A stretch of 64,000 nucleotides of DNA from Eubacterium sp. (GTDB lineage Bacteria > Bacillota > Clostridia > Lachnospirales > Lachnospiraceae), in the NCBI GenBank assembly GCA_017420535.1, contig JAFOIV010000078.1, positions 26,877-90,876 of the forward strand, in the 5' to 3' direction. Below, piece by piece: positions 55,647 to 64,000 of this stretch. The translations under genes were made by a program, and so were the position numbers. Position 1 is the first letter of the stretch; every line of letters begins with the position of its first letter. The notes below the pieces were generated by a model, which saw nothing but the letters and a program-made list of their open reading frames with translations, had not been told where the DNA came from and did no database searches.

Positions 55647-56438
55647 TCAATCCTCCTTTTTATCATCATCAGTATTATTATCTGCATCCGTATCTGTATA
55701 GGCTTTCTCGTCTGGTTCTGCATCTGTAACTGATGAAATGTCATTGTAGCCCTTAGCTGCGCTTCCTGAATATTTACTTCCTCCAGGAACGATAACTGCT
55801 ACAATAAGAAAGATTATTACTGTAACTACAGCAACAGCTGAAATACCAAGGGATACAAATTTAAATCCTCTGATAAGCTTTGCTTTTCTGATTGGATCCA
55901 TAGTCTTTGATTCCGCAGGCTGTCCCTGTGGAAAATATCCCATATTTTCTGGTCCAACATATCCATTAGATATCGGTGGCTGATTCATAGGCCCTGTCTG
56001 GCCATACATTCCTGGCATAGGCTGATTATACATTCCCGGTCCAGGAGATGGCTGGCCGTTCATTCCAGGCACCGACTGATACGCAGGCCCTGGCTGACCA
56101 TACATTCCTTCTCTCGGCTGATTCATAGGTCCTGGCTGACCATACATTCCAGCCATAGGCTGATTCATAGATCCCGGCATACCGCTTCCCTGATTTGGGA
56201 TTCCCATCATATCTGCAGTAAGAACAGTAGTCTGCTCATCATCATCATATTCTTCTTCAAAATTTTCTTCGGAATTTTCTCCAGATTCGTTTTCTTCAGA
56301 TGTTTTTTCTTCAGATTCAACTTCCGTCTCTAAACCCTTTGGGTTTTCATCTAAAGTTTCACCAACCCCATCATTTTGAAGCTCCTTCGGATCTAATTCT
56401 GATCCTGAAACGACTTCATCCTTTTCATTTGTCTCCAT
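55647..56438 (-). CDS. Acidic, Pro/Gly/Met-repeat membrane protein
   Basis: 263 residues from the second ATG (56438), with GGAGA 7 bp upstream. Residues about 1-75 are very acidic (runs of E and D). Residues about 80-165 consist of imperfect repeats of GMYGQPGPMNQP. One membrane segment (about 190-215) is followed by a short acidic tail outside. The repeat part would be cytosolic. Such P/G/M-rich tails often precede membrane segments in Lachnospiraceae proteins; the function is unknown. Coupled to the helical-repeat gene that follows. Confidence 0.75.
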   Translation of the reverse strand: METNEKDEVVSGSELDPKELQNDGVGETLDENPKGLETEVESEEKTSEENESGENSEENFEEEYDDDEQTTVLTADMMGIPNQGSGMPGSMNQPMAGMYGQPGPMNQPREGMYGQPGPAYQSVPGMNGQPSPGPGMYNQPMPGMYGQTGPMNQPPISNGYVGPENMGYFPQGQPAESKTMDPIRKAKLIRGFKFVSLGISAVAVVTVIIFLIVAVIVPGGSKYSGSAAKGYNDISSVTDAEPDEKAYTDTDADNNTDDDKKED

Positions 56439-56736
56439 ATACATTCTCCAAAATATTATTTATAACCCATAATGAATTAACCTAAAAATTCATATATAAA
56501 GTATATACTACTGTCTTTTTTTATTCAATATTGTATTATCCTTATAAATCATAAAATATTCATCATATCCCACCCCTATCCCGAAATATTTTTTCCAAAC
56601 CCGGCCATCCTGCAAAAAAATATGTTTACAAATACTTTTCGGGTGTTATAATAAGCTTTACTGTGCATTATCCGACGATAATTGTACTATTAAGTAACAT
56701 TTTCGATTGGAAATATAAAGTTAAGGAAATAGGATT
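56439..56736. other. Divergent intergenic region
   Basis: 298 bp between the two start codons. Apart from the oxidoreductase promoter (56625-56652) I see no gene, hairpin or operator. The first 150 bp are AT-rich and may hold the promoter of the minus-strand pair. Confidence 0.5.
56625..56652 (+). promoter_or_regulatory. Promoter of the 2-oxoacid:ferredoxin oxidoreductase operon
   Basis: TTTACA (56625-56630), a 16-bp spacer and TGTTATAAT, which is an extended -10 box with TATAAT at 56647-56652. The leader is about 80 nt. Confidence 0.65.
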
Positions 56737-57309
56737 ATGAGAAAACATATCGAGATCAGATGGCACGGTCGTGGTGGTCAGGGTGCAAAAACTGCATCAC
56801 TTCTCCTTGCCGACGTAGCATTTAATACAGGAATGTACGTTCAGGGTTTCCCTGAGTATGGCCCAGAAAGAATGGGTGCTCCTATCACAGCATTTAACCG
56901 TCTTGGAGATACTGAGATCCGTGCACATTCAAATATTTATTATCCAGACTTTGTAGTTGTTGTTGATGAGACTCTTCTTCATTCAGTTGATGTAACCCGC
57001 GGTCTTTCTAAAGACGGAGCAATCGTTATCAACACTTCAAGACCAAAGGAAGAAATTATTTCTTTATTAAAAGGATACGAAGGAAAAGTTTATACAATCG
57101 ATGCACGCGCCATTTCCATGGAGACTCTTGGCAAATATTTCCCTAATTCACCAATGCTTGCTGCCATTGTTAAGGTTGCAGGAATTATGGACAAAGATAC
57201 ATTTCTTAGTCAGATGGAAGCTTCTTACAAGCATAAATTTGCTAAGAAACCTGAAGTTATCGAAGGTAATATGAAGGCTCTCGAAAGAGCATTTTCGGAG
57301 GTACAGTAA
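56737..57309 (+). CDS. 2-oxoacid:ferredoxin oxidoreductase, gamma subunit
   Basis: 190 residues. IRWHGRGGQGAKTASLLLADVAF and the FPEYGPERMGAPITAFNRL block are typical of the gamma subunit of pyruvate or 2-ketoisovalerate:ferredoxin oxidoreductases. It helps bind CoA and bridges the other subunits. First gene of a gamma-delta-alpha-beta operon; its stop overlaps the delta start by one base. Confidence 0.93.
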   Translation: MRKHIEIRWHGRGGQGAKTASLLLADVAFNTGMYVQGFPEYGPERMGAPITAFNRLGDTEIRAHSNIYYPDFVVVVDETLLHSVDVTRGLSKDGAIVINTSRPKEEIISLLKGYEGKVYTIDARAISMETLGKYFPNSPMLAAIVKVAGIMDKDTFLSQMEASYKHKFAKKPEVIEGNMKALERAFSEVQ

Positions 57310-57623
57310 TGGCAAACAATAAACCAACAGATTTAAATAAGATAAATGACAAGATGCCATATGAAGATATGACTCTTGGTAATCAGATATATGGTGGCGG
57401 TGGTTCTCGCGAATTTAAAACCGGTGAATGGCGCACCCAGACTCCAGTTACAAACTGGGACAAATGTGTCAACTGCCTTCTTTGCACAGCAATGTGCCCA
57501 GACAGCTGCATCGCTGTTAAGGACGGTAAGAGACAGGAAATCGATTATGATCACTGCAAAGGCTGCGGAATCTGTTCTAAAGTCTGCAGTTTCAAGGCAA
57601 TCACCATGAAGGAGGGACTGTAA
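57309..57623 (+). CDS. 2-oxoacid:ferredoxin oxidoreductase, delta (ferredoxin) subunit
   Basis: 104 residues with two [4Fe-4S] motifs: CVNCLLCTAMCP and CKGCGICSKVC (the second lacks the usual trailing proline). The first 55 residues are the N-terminal extension expected for a delta subunit. It passes electrons from the TPP site to external ferredoxin. GGAGG upstream lies within the gamma gene. The alpha gene follows after one base. Confidence 0.95.
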   Translation: MANNKPTDLNKINDKMPYEDMTLGNQIYGGGGSREFKTGEWRTQTPVTNWDKCVNCLLCTAMCPDSCIAVKDGKRQEIDYDHCKGCGICSKVCSFKAITMKEGL

Positions 57624-57624
57624 A

Positions 57625-58821
57625 ATGGCTCAACAAAAAGACAGAATGTCCGGCAACGAGGCTGTAGCACTTGCAATTAAGCAGGTAAATCCAGACGTTA
57701 TGCCAGCTTTCCCAATCACTCCATCAACAGAAATCCCTCAGATGGTTTCTACTTTCATTGCAAATGGAGAAATCGATACAGAATTTATCCCTGTTGAATC
57801 AGAGCATAGTTCAATGTCCGCAACCATCGGCGCTTCTGCTGCCGGTGCCAGAGCCCTCACTGCAACTTCATCTTGTGGACTTGCATTTATGTGGGAAGAA
57901 TTATATATTGCAGCTTCAGACAGACTTCCTGTAGTACTCTGTGCTGTAAACCGTGCTCTTACAGGTCCTATCAATATCAACTGCGACCACTCAGATACTA
58001 TGGGTGCTCGTGATTCAGGCTGGCTTCAGATCTATGCTGAAACAAATCAGGAAGCTTATGACAATTTCGTTATGGCTTATCGTGTAACAGAGCATAAGGA
58101 TGTAATGCTTCCAATGATGGTTTGTCAGGACGGTTTCATTACCAGCCATGCTGTTATGAATATTGAAACTCTTGATACTGACACCGTAAGAAATTTCGTT
58201 GGAGATTACGAGCCAGAAAACTTCCTTCTTAATAAGGATATGCCAATGGCTGTTGGTCCATATGCCAACTCTCCATTCTATATGGAAACAAAGAAAAATC
58301 AGCGTAATGCCATGATCGCAGCTAAAAAGGTAATCCTTGATGTCTGCGCTGAATATGAGAAAATCTCAGGCCGTAAATATGGTCTCTTCGAAGAATACAA
58401 ATTAGACGATGCAGAGTATGCCATTGTTATCATCGGTTCAGCTGCCGGAGATACAAAGGACGCCGTAGATATGCTTCGTGAAAAAGGAATCAAAGCCGGA
58501 CTTCTTAAGGTAAGAGTATTTAGACCATTCCCTGGTGAAGAAATGGCAGAAGCTTTAAAGAACGTTAAAGCCATCGCCATCTTAGACAGATGTGAAAGCT
58601 TCTCTGGACAGGGCGGACCTCTTGGTTCAGAACTTAAAGCTGCCCTCCTTGATGCCGGAAATAAAGCAATCACAGTTAACTATTTCTACGGTCTTGCAGG
58701 TCGTGATTACACACCTGAAGATGCTGAAAGAGTATATCAGGATCTTATGGATTACACAGCAAATAAAAAGCCTGTAGAACAATTCAAATATATCGGTCTT
58801 AGAAGCAGGGAGGATAACTAA
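57625..58821 (+). CDS. 2-oxoacid:ferredoxin oxidoreductase, alpha subunit
   Basis: 398 residues. GNEAVALAIKQVNPDVMPAF, PITPSTEI and the EHSSMSATIGASAAGARALT block are typical of PorA/VorA-type alpha subunits. The C-terminal transketolase-C-like domain includes LKVRVFRPFPGEEM. With beta it forms the active site that oxidises a 2-oxoacid and CoA to acyl-CoA and CO2. Pyruvate and branched-chain 2-oxoacids are both possible; the sequence alone does not decide. Confidence 0.93.
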   Translation: MAQQKDRMSGNEAVALAIKQVNPDVMPAFPITPSTEIPQMVSTFIANGEIDTEFIPVESEHSSMSATIGASAAGARALTATSSCGLAFMWEELYIAASDRLPVVLCAVNRALTGPININCDHSDTMGARDSGWLQIYAETNQEAYDNFVMAYRVTEHKDVMLPMMVCQDGFITSHAVMNIETLDTDTVRNFVGDYEPENFLLNKDMPMAVGPYANSPFYMETKKNQRNAMIAAKKVILDVCAEYEKISGRKYGLFEEYKLDDAEYAIVIIGSAAGDTKDAVDMLREKGIKAGLLKVRVFRPFPGEEMAEALKNVKAIAILDRCESFSGQGGPLGSELKAALLDAGNKAITVNYFYGLAGRDYTPEDAERVYQDLMDYTANKKPVEQFKYIGLRSREDN

Positions 58822-58822
58822 A

Positions 58823-59755
58823 ATGGCTTACAATTTTAAAGAAGTAATGAATAAGCCTGAGCGTTTTGCACCAGGTCATCGTCTCTGTGCCGGATGTGGT
58901 GCCGGAATCACTGTAAGAACAGTGCTCAGAGCATTAAAAGAAGAAGATCATGCAGTAATCGGAAATGCTACCGGATGCCTTGAAGTTTCATCTTTCATGT
59001 ATCCTTATACAGCATATGAAGACAGTTACATCCATAATGCATTTGCCTGCGCAGGTGCAACTCTTGCTGGTGTTGAAACAGCATATAACGCTTTAAAGAA
59101 GCGCGGCAAGATTGATGAAACATATAAATTCATCACCTTTGGTGGCGACGGCGGAACTTACGATATTGGTATCCAGTCACTTTCAGGTGCTATGGAACGT
59201 GGTCATGACATGGTTTATGTCTGCTACGACAACGGCGCTTACATGAATACAGGAATACAACGTTCATCTGCAACTCCTAGATTTGCAGATACAACCACAA
59301 CTCCAGCCGGAAAAGTTTCAAATGGTAAACTTCAGCCAAGGAAAGATCTGGCATCTATCATTGCCAGCCATAACATTCCTTACGTTGCTCAGTCAACCTT
59401 CACACCAGCTATGAAGGACCTCTATGAAAAGTCAGAGAAAGCCATTTATACTCCGGGAGCTGCCTTCCTTAATGTAATGAGTCCATGCCCACGTGGTTGG
59501 AGATATGACACTCCTGACATCTTAAGAATCTGCCAGCTGGCTGTGGATACCTGCTACTGGCCATTATTCGAAGTAATCGACGGTAAATGGATCTTAAATT
59601 ACGAGCCAAAGAAGAAGCTTCCTATCGAAGACTTCCTTAGAGAACAGGGAAGATTCAAACATCTCTTTAAGCCGGGAAATGAAGAGCTTATCGCCCAGTT
59701 CCAGGCAGAGGTAGATAAGAGATGGGAAGATCTGCTTTATAAGTGTTCGAGGTGA
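58823..59755 (+). CDS. 2-oxoacid:ferredoxin oxidoreductase, beta (TPP) subunit
   Basis: 310 residues. The TPP motif is FGGDGGTYDIGIQSLSGAME with CYDNGAYMNTG closing it. Cluster cysteines are present in HRLCAGCGAG and NATGCLE, with a further one near MSPCPRGWRY. This subunit binds thiamine diphosphate and a [4Fe-4S] cluster. GGGAGG lies before the ATG. Last gene of the operon, followed immediately by a long hairpin terminator. Confidence 0.93.
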   Translation: MAYNFKEVMNKPERFAPGHRLCAGCGAGITVRTVLRALKEEDHAVIGNATGCLEVSSFMYPYTAYEDSYIHNAFACAGATLAGVETAYNALKKRGKIDETYKFITFGGDGGTYDIGIQSLSGAMERGHDMVYVCYDNGAYMNTGIQRSSATPRFADTTTTPAGKVSNGKLQPRKDLASIIASHNIPYVAQSTFTPAMKDLYEKSEKAIYTPGAAFLNVMSPCPRGWRYDTPDILRICQLAVDTCYWPLFEVIDGKWILNYEPKKKLPIEDFLREQGRFKHLFKPGNEELIAQFQAEVDKRWEDLLYKCSR

Positions 59756-59756
59756 C

Positions 59757-59873
59757 AAACAAACGGACGCCCCGATAGTATTGATGCTCAAGTAATCGCG
59801 CCAGCGGGCTAAACATGCCCTTTGGCACGATTCTTTCGCATCTTTTATACTATCGGGGCTGTTTGTTTTTTTC
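59757..59873. terminator. Long imperfect hairpin terminator after the oxidoreductase operon
   Basis: A stem of 117 nt: AAACAAAC with GTTTGTTT at the base, CCCCGATAGTAT (59770-59781) with ATACTATCGGGG (59847-59858), GATGC/GCATC, AATCG/CGATT, GCCA/TGGC and GGGC/GCCC near the loop. A T run follows on the plus strand, only 2 bp after the beta stop. It is much longer than the other terminators here and may be a repeat element recruited as terminator. The remaining 78 bp to 59951 show nothing. Confidence 0.75.
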
Positions 59874-59951
59874 TTTACAGCACTTACGTTCATTCCTTTA
59901 GAGGAAGTTTTTTGCAGCTATTATTCCATCGCAAATAAGGATCAGTACTTT

Positions 59952-60395
59952 TCACTGATTGCTGATTTTTTCTAAATCCTCATAATAGAACCTCTCGCCC
60001 ATTCCTTCATAAAGCCTGTCTTTATTATTATAATGCTCTTTATCCTTTATATATTCCATCTCATCATCACTGATCAATCTTATAGCAATATATTCATCTG
60101 TACATTCTATACTATAATTATCACTTCTAGGATTTCTAGAGGCATATACTTCCATAACTTTTCGATAAACAATCAATGTTTTATTGGTTTTACTATCTTT
60201 AATCTTAATCTCGACACCTATTATATTATCATCAAGGAAATTATGAGCTTCAACCGTTCCCGTTACTAAATACTTGCCCCCTCTTACTTTTTCTTTAAAC
60301 CAATGTTTATTCACATAACTCACAACCACGATAGCTAAGCTTATAGCTATCCCAATACCTAAAATAATGCATATTTTTTTATTTGATTCTTTCAT
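59952..60395 (-). CDS. Small membrane-anchored protein, unknown
   Basis: 147 residues. One N-terminal membrane segment (about 8-27) anchors a mostly beta domain outside the cell (GKYLVTGTVEAHNFLDDNIIGVEIKI). I recognise no family. A strong GGAGAGGGAG region precedes the ATG. It is the third gene of a tightly packed set behind the CBM2/vWA surface protein and starts 3 bp after the preceding small gene, so it likely acts with that protein. Confidence 0.75.
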   Translation of the reverse strand: MKESNKKICIILGIGIAISLAIVVVSYVNKHWFKEKVRGGKYLVTGTVEAHNFLDDNIIGVEIKIKDSKTNKTLIVYRKVMEVYASRNPRSDNYSIECTDEYIAIRLISDDEMEYIKDKEHYNNKDRLYEGMGERFYYEDLEKISNQ

Positions 60396-60398
60396 AAA

Positions 60399-60821
60399 CT
60401 ACTCCCTCTCCTTAAATGCATCATTTTCTGAATGTTTTTCAGTATCGATATACGCTCTAAATACTCCTGTTATTTTTCCATCACAATCAAGTATATTTAG
60501 CTTAACATAGTCATAATAATATTCCACTTCAAAATATCCCTCATCTATAAGTTCGAATTTATTGCATACATATGTATCCAAAGCCTTTATCAACCTTCCA
60601 TCATAATAAAAATGTACCTTTATCAATTCTCTCCCATAGACTTCTCCATTTATTAAAATATAAACATTAAACCCCTCTCCATTCTCACATTGTTTTAGTG
60701 TAATACTTCTTGGTTGCTTAACATTTCTATTTTTAGGTTTATTTTTTAATGTCGAATATAATGCAACGCAAAAAACTATAAATAATATACCACTTATTAT
60801 TAATTTTACTTTATTACTCAT
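60399..60821 (-). CDS. Small membrane-anchored protein, unknown
   Basis: 140 residues. One N-terminal membrane segment (about 6-24), then a beta-rich domain with aromatic residues (VHFYYDGRLIKAL, YFEVEYYYDYVKLNI). No family recognised. AGAGGG lies before the ATG, which overlaps the end of the large surface-protein gene by 8 bp. It is similar in layout, not in sequence, to the next gene. Confidence 0.75.
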   Translation of the reverse strand: MSNKVKLIISGILFIVFCVALYSTLKNKPKNRNVKQPRSITLKQCENGEGFNVYILINGEVYGRELIKVHFYYDGRLIKALDTYVCNKFELIDEGYFEVEYYYDYVKLNILDCDGKITGVFRAYIDTEKHSENDAFKERE

Positions 60822-63800
60822 TTTTTACCCTCTCTAACAAATAATCCCTATATGATATATATGCCGCAAGAGATTCTTCAGAATTAAAATCATACCAATC
60901 ATCATCATCTATCTTAAACAATGGCCAGACTATTTTTATTTCATCCTTTTTCCCTGCTATTTTTACAACAACTAAACACTCACCTAATAATATATTTCCA
61001 GGCAAAAAAATCGGATCTGTTTCCTTTATTGACGAATATAATTTATCTAGATAATGCACTTCCGTAAATTGTTTTGCATCTATAATGTCATAACTATTTG
61101 ATTTAAATCTGGTAAACCTATTTTTATAATCATATTCATAATATCTAACCAAAACCTGACAAAGAGTTTCTCCGTCAGCATTTCCTTCTCGCAGTAATTC
61201 ATATATATTAGCTGCATCAACATCAGAATAAACATCATAAATTGGAAAATGATATTTTCTCTCATTCAGTTTAGGATATTTTTCATAAATGCTTTCATCA
61301 CATCCTATTAAATCTTTCATTACAGTTTTAAAACTTTCATAATCAGCATTTTCTCCAAGAATAAATCTCGCATCTATCATTGCTGTTTGAAAATCTCCGG
61401 CCCATCCACATAATGCATCAATATTCTTCTCTGACATCAATCCACACTTAAGTCCACCTCCAAAGCCTGATACATACATTAAACCTGTTAATGTTGCTGC
61501 CAGGTGGTACACATCCCCCTTTTCACCAATATTATTAGCATTATATTTTTCATTGGATTTAAAATATTCATATAATTGTGGTTCTTTGTTATTAACATAA
61601 TCAATAAATTGATGATCTATCGCTCCTCCAACCATATCCCAATCTTCACTAGTGTAATTAGAATCAAAATACCTTATATACATAAATGTAAGCCAAACAT
61701 CCGGTGTTACATTAAGATGTATAGAAGAAACGTTTACTTCATTTTGTTCTTGAAACTCACTTGCCAGTTCATCTAATTTTATAATATTCTCACATAATTC
61801 TTTATTAAGTTGGAAACTTAAAGGATCTGGATCCGTAGCATCGCTTTCCCCATCTCCGTCACTGTCTACCTTACGAGGATCTGAAAATGCTTTTCCTATT
61901 ACTGTAATCAAAGAACCATTATCAGTCATCATATAATTCATTGCGAGTACTATTTCTTCTCCATCCAAAAGTCCATCTCCGTCAGTATCAGGATTATTCT
62001 TATTAAGTTTTATGCTGCATCCATTAAATAATACAAATCCGTCTTCATACGCATCAGGAATTCCATCATTATCAGAATCCAATGCTATTTCTATCCCTTT
62101 AAATAATTCTTCATAGATCTCATCCAAACTATCATCTTTTTTAAGTTCAAAACTCTTTCCTCCAGTGCATTCAGCCAGGGATTTCATATCATTCCCTTCA
62201 AAGCCTCCTGCACTTCCTTCATTTTCCAGAAATCTTACAACATATGTTGTTATCCCGCTTCTACCAAGGGTATTTACCATTCCGTTATGGCTTATCCAGT
62301 CTGCTGCATCTCCAGAAGTTAATATAATAAGAGTTCTTGCGGTCTGATCATCTTTTTCTTCACTAAAATATTTCAAAGCCTCATCTATTCCACAATATAA
62401 AAACGCACCACCTCTGGAATTAAACACACGCTTTTCTTCCTCTTTGCTCATATTTGAATCATCAAATTTTAAGCATCCTCTAAGTGTTTCTTTACCACTT
62501 TCGTCACAATGTACCAAACCATCTGAAAGCATGATCTCATTTGAATCATATTTTAGAATTCCTATCTTAGTTCTTGCATCAGAATCATCTGTTATTTTTT
62601 CTACTATTCCAAGTCTTCTGTTTTCAGGATCTGCATTCTTAATAAAGCCTGAATCATCTATACAAAACACTATTTCTCTGTTTAAATTTGTACTGTCGGT
62701 CAATTTATCAACCCAGTCAAATATGCTTGGTTTATAAAAATTTCTATTAAGAAGAATGTATTTTGAGAAATGCGTCGTATCAGCTGTAGCTACATTTCCT
62801 TCAACCTTTGTTTCTAGTTCTTCCAGGCTCTGCCATTCTTCATTAAAATAAAAGATCACAGGATCAAAGTTTTCTTCATCCAGCAATGCTTCATCAAATT
62901 CAAAACTTAGAATAGCCTGGTCAAATTCTCCTTCTACTTTAAAATCATATGCCCCACCGATATATCCCGGCATATCTTCTGGAAACAGAAAATCATTATT
63001 AAATCTATTAACCGAAAGAGTATTGATCTGTTTTCCATTTAAAGAAATCTTTACCGATGCCTTAACTGTATCCACATCATCTGCTGTTACTGTCACTTCA
63101 AATTTTTCATTATAGATAAGCGGATCTGTTCCAAGCTCTATCTCTTTTCCATCTGATACATAATCTCCATCTGTATCATATTTGCATGGATCTGTATTAT
63201 AGGTATTTATTTCTTCTCCATCCTTTAAACCATCTTCATCAGAGTCCGGGTAAGATGGGTCAGTATTTATCTCAAGTTCTTTTATATTTGATAATCCGTC
63301 GTCATCAAGATCTTCTTCGCCGTCATTTATGCCATTATTATCCGTATCTATCCTTGTTGGATCATATGACATTGACATTATTTCAAAATAATCAGAAAGT
63401 CCGTCACCATCGGTATCTGTTTTTTCTACATCTGTACCAATCTGAAGTTCGATATAATCAAAAAGTCCATCCTTATCTGTATCCTTGGTTTTATCAATTT
63501 CTTCTACCGGATTATTCTGTTCTTCTTTATCTAGATCACTAGTCTGTCCGTTATCTATAGGCTTTGCATCATCAGAATGCTTTTCTTCCTTTTCATTTTC
63601 TACAGGATTACTGTTATTTTCATCCTGGGAAGCATTTGACTCACTATTTTTTTCCTCTTTATTATCTGCTTTTTCCCTAGAAAGATCATAATAATAAAGT
63701 TTATAATCTGTCGGAACAATGTCGGCACTTCCATTGCATCCACTAAAGCCAAACTGAATATTGTGATTTGCATATATTATGCTGTTATAATCACTATTCT

Positions 63801-64000
63801 TAATAACATAATGGCCTTCTTCACACGAAGGAATGGTTCCGTTCCAGATATTTGTTATATCTCTTTCAAAATCAAATTCTAAGATCCAGTCTTCAATATC
63901 TTTATCAGATACATTGCTTATCATTATGGATGAATTAAAACCACTTCCCCAATCACTTGAAAGTGAATACTCCACATAATAATCCTCAGGATCTGCAAGA
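60814..64000 (-). CDS. Large surface protein: CBM2-like, thrombospondin-3 repeats, vWA, unknown C-domain; 5' end cut
   Basis: At least 1061 residues; the frame is open to the right edge, so the signal peptide lies outside. Counting from 63975: a CBM2-like domain (about 1-95, W10, W30, W45); an acidic Ser/Asn/Glu linker (about 100-160); calcium-binding thrombospondin-3-type repeats such as DTDGDGLSDYFE (about 165-285); a beta domain; a vWA domain (about 432-640) whose metal site reads CIDDSGFI, with the last Ser of DxSxS missing; more calcium repeats (about 640-720); and a C-terminal globular domain (about 740-1053) with GDVYHLAATLTGL and LCGWAGDFQTAM. I do not recognise the last domain. It is likely bound to plant polysaccharide or displayed on the surface. 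Two small membrane-anchored genes follow at once. Confidence 0.8.
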   Translation of the reverse strand, partial: LADPEDYYVEYSLSSDWGSGFNSSIMISNVSDKDIEDWILEFDFERDITNIWNGTIPSCEEGHYVIKNSDYNSIIYANHNIQFGFSGCNGSADIVPTDYKLYYYDLSREKADNKEEKNSESNASQDENNSNPVENEKEEKHSDDAKPIDNGQTSDLDKEEQNNPVEEIDKTKDTDKDGLFDYIELQIGTDVEKTDTDGDGLSDYFEIMSMSYDPTRIDTDNNGINDGEEDLDDDGLSNIKELEINTDPSYPDSDEDGLKDGEEINTYNTDPCKYDTDGDYVSDGKEIELGTDPLIYNEKFEVTVTADDVDTVKASVKISLNGKQINTLSVNRFNNDFLFPEDMPGYIGGAYDFKVEGEFDQAILSFEFDEALLDEENFDPVIFYFNEEWQSLEELETKVEGNVATADTTHFSKYILLNRNFYKPSIFDWVDKLTDSTNLNREIVFCIDDSGFIKNADPENRRLGIVEKITDDSDARTKIGILKYDSNEIMLSDGLVHCDESGKETLRGCLKFDDSNMSKEEEKRVFNSRGGAFLYCGIDEALKYFSEEKDDQTARTLIILTSGDAADWISHNGMVNTLGRSGITTYVVRFLENEGSAGGFEGNDMKSLAECTGGKSFELKKDDSLDEIYEELFKGIEIALDSDNDGIPDAYEDGFVLFNGCSIKLNKNNPDTDGDGLLDGEEIVLAMNYMMTDNGSLITVIGKAFSDPRKVDSDGDGESDATDPDPLSFQLNKELCENIIKLDELASEFQEQNEVNVSSIHLNVTPDVWLTFMYIRYFDSNYTSEDWDMVGGAIDHQFIDYVNNKEPQLYEYFKSNEKYNANNIGEKGDVYHLAATLTGLMYVSGFGGGLKCGLMSEKNIDALCGWAGDFQTAMIDARFILGENADYESFKTVMKDLIGCDESIYEKYPKLNERKYHFPIYDVYSDVDAANIYELLREGNADGETLCQVLVRYYEYDYKNRFTRFKSNSYDIIDAKQFTEVHYLDKLYSSIKETDPIFLPGNILLGECLVVVKIAGKKDEIKIVWPLFKIDDDDWYDFNSEESLAAYISYRDYLLERVKNE

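Noticed and set aside
55980-56190. Short DNA repeats around CCTGGCTGACCATACATTCC
   Set aside because: They encode the GMYGQPGP protein repeats; no spacers and no cas genes.
59594-59893. 99-codon minus-strand frame across the beta subunit end and the long hairpin
   Set aside because: Antisense to a well-supported gene and to the hairpin; no ribosome site and no recognisable protein.
1-64000. tRNA, rRNA or riboswitch genes
   Set aside because: I looked for cloverleaf-like and conserved riboswitch cores in the gaps and found none that I could support.

Overview
The window looks like a chromosomal segment of a low-GC Gram-positive anaerobe of the Lachnospiraceae, most like Butyrivibrio or a relative. 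This is inferred from gene content: strong AGGAGG-type ribosome sites, a lipobox lipoprotein, SpoVG, paired GlgC/GlgD, a four-subunit 2-oxoacid:ferredoxin oxidoreductase, a rubredoxin-flavin reductase, and a PTS with its own HPr. No rRNA, tRNA, CRISPR array, transposase or phage gene was recognised.

Layout. 1-5800: a giant secreted RTX-type calcium-binding protein followed by a small, possibly immunity-like gene cut by the left edge. 5800-11300: a four-gene PTS operon (EIIBCA, HPr, GH13_4 amylosucrase-like enzyme, LacI regulator) with a promoter and an operator at its start. 11300-16750: MoxR / DUF58 / transglutaminase membrane operon plus an alpha/beta-hydrolase-like protein lacking the nucleophile serine. 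17000-20000: pyruvate kinase and sucrose-6-phosphate hydrolase. 20000-22620: a three-gene ABC-2 transporter whose leader holds a 159-bp nested palindrome. 22840-29850: a Y-family polymerase/YolD gene pair separated by a second, AT-rich ABC transporter, with phosphatase, phosphoesterase and membrane genes. 29870-36230: redox, lipase-like, Nudix, SpoVK-like AAA+, pyridoxamine kinase and radical SAM genes. 36295-40600: epimerase, membrane protein, DUF4230 protein and an acyl-CoA synthetase. 40640-49570: the housekeeping block spoVG - glmU (N-terminal domain only) - pth - mfd - foldase lipoprotein, preceded by glgC/glgD. 49990-56440: SPFH/NfeD pair, aconitase-family hydratase and two membrane-anchored unknowns. 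56740-59760: the gamma-delta-alpha-beta oxidoreductase operon. 59950-64000: two small membrane-anchored proteins behind a very large CBM2 / thrombospondin-3 / vWA surface protein cut by the right edge.

How it fits together: sugar uptake by PTS and sucrose cleavage feed glycolysis (pyruvate kinase), 2-oxoacid oxidation (the ferredoxin enzyme) and glycogen storage (GlgC/GlgD). The most unusual material is at the two ends (large secreted multidomain proteins each followed by small genes), in the PTS operon (HPr without Ser46; amylosucrase-like enzyme with a phosphorylating transporter), and in the 22.6-23.1 kb gap (nested palindrome and a 31-codon small ORF). Several start codons were moved from the longest reading frame to the one with a good Shine-Dalgarno (SD) site; each case is noted. 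All family calls come from reading the sequence, without database searches.
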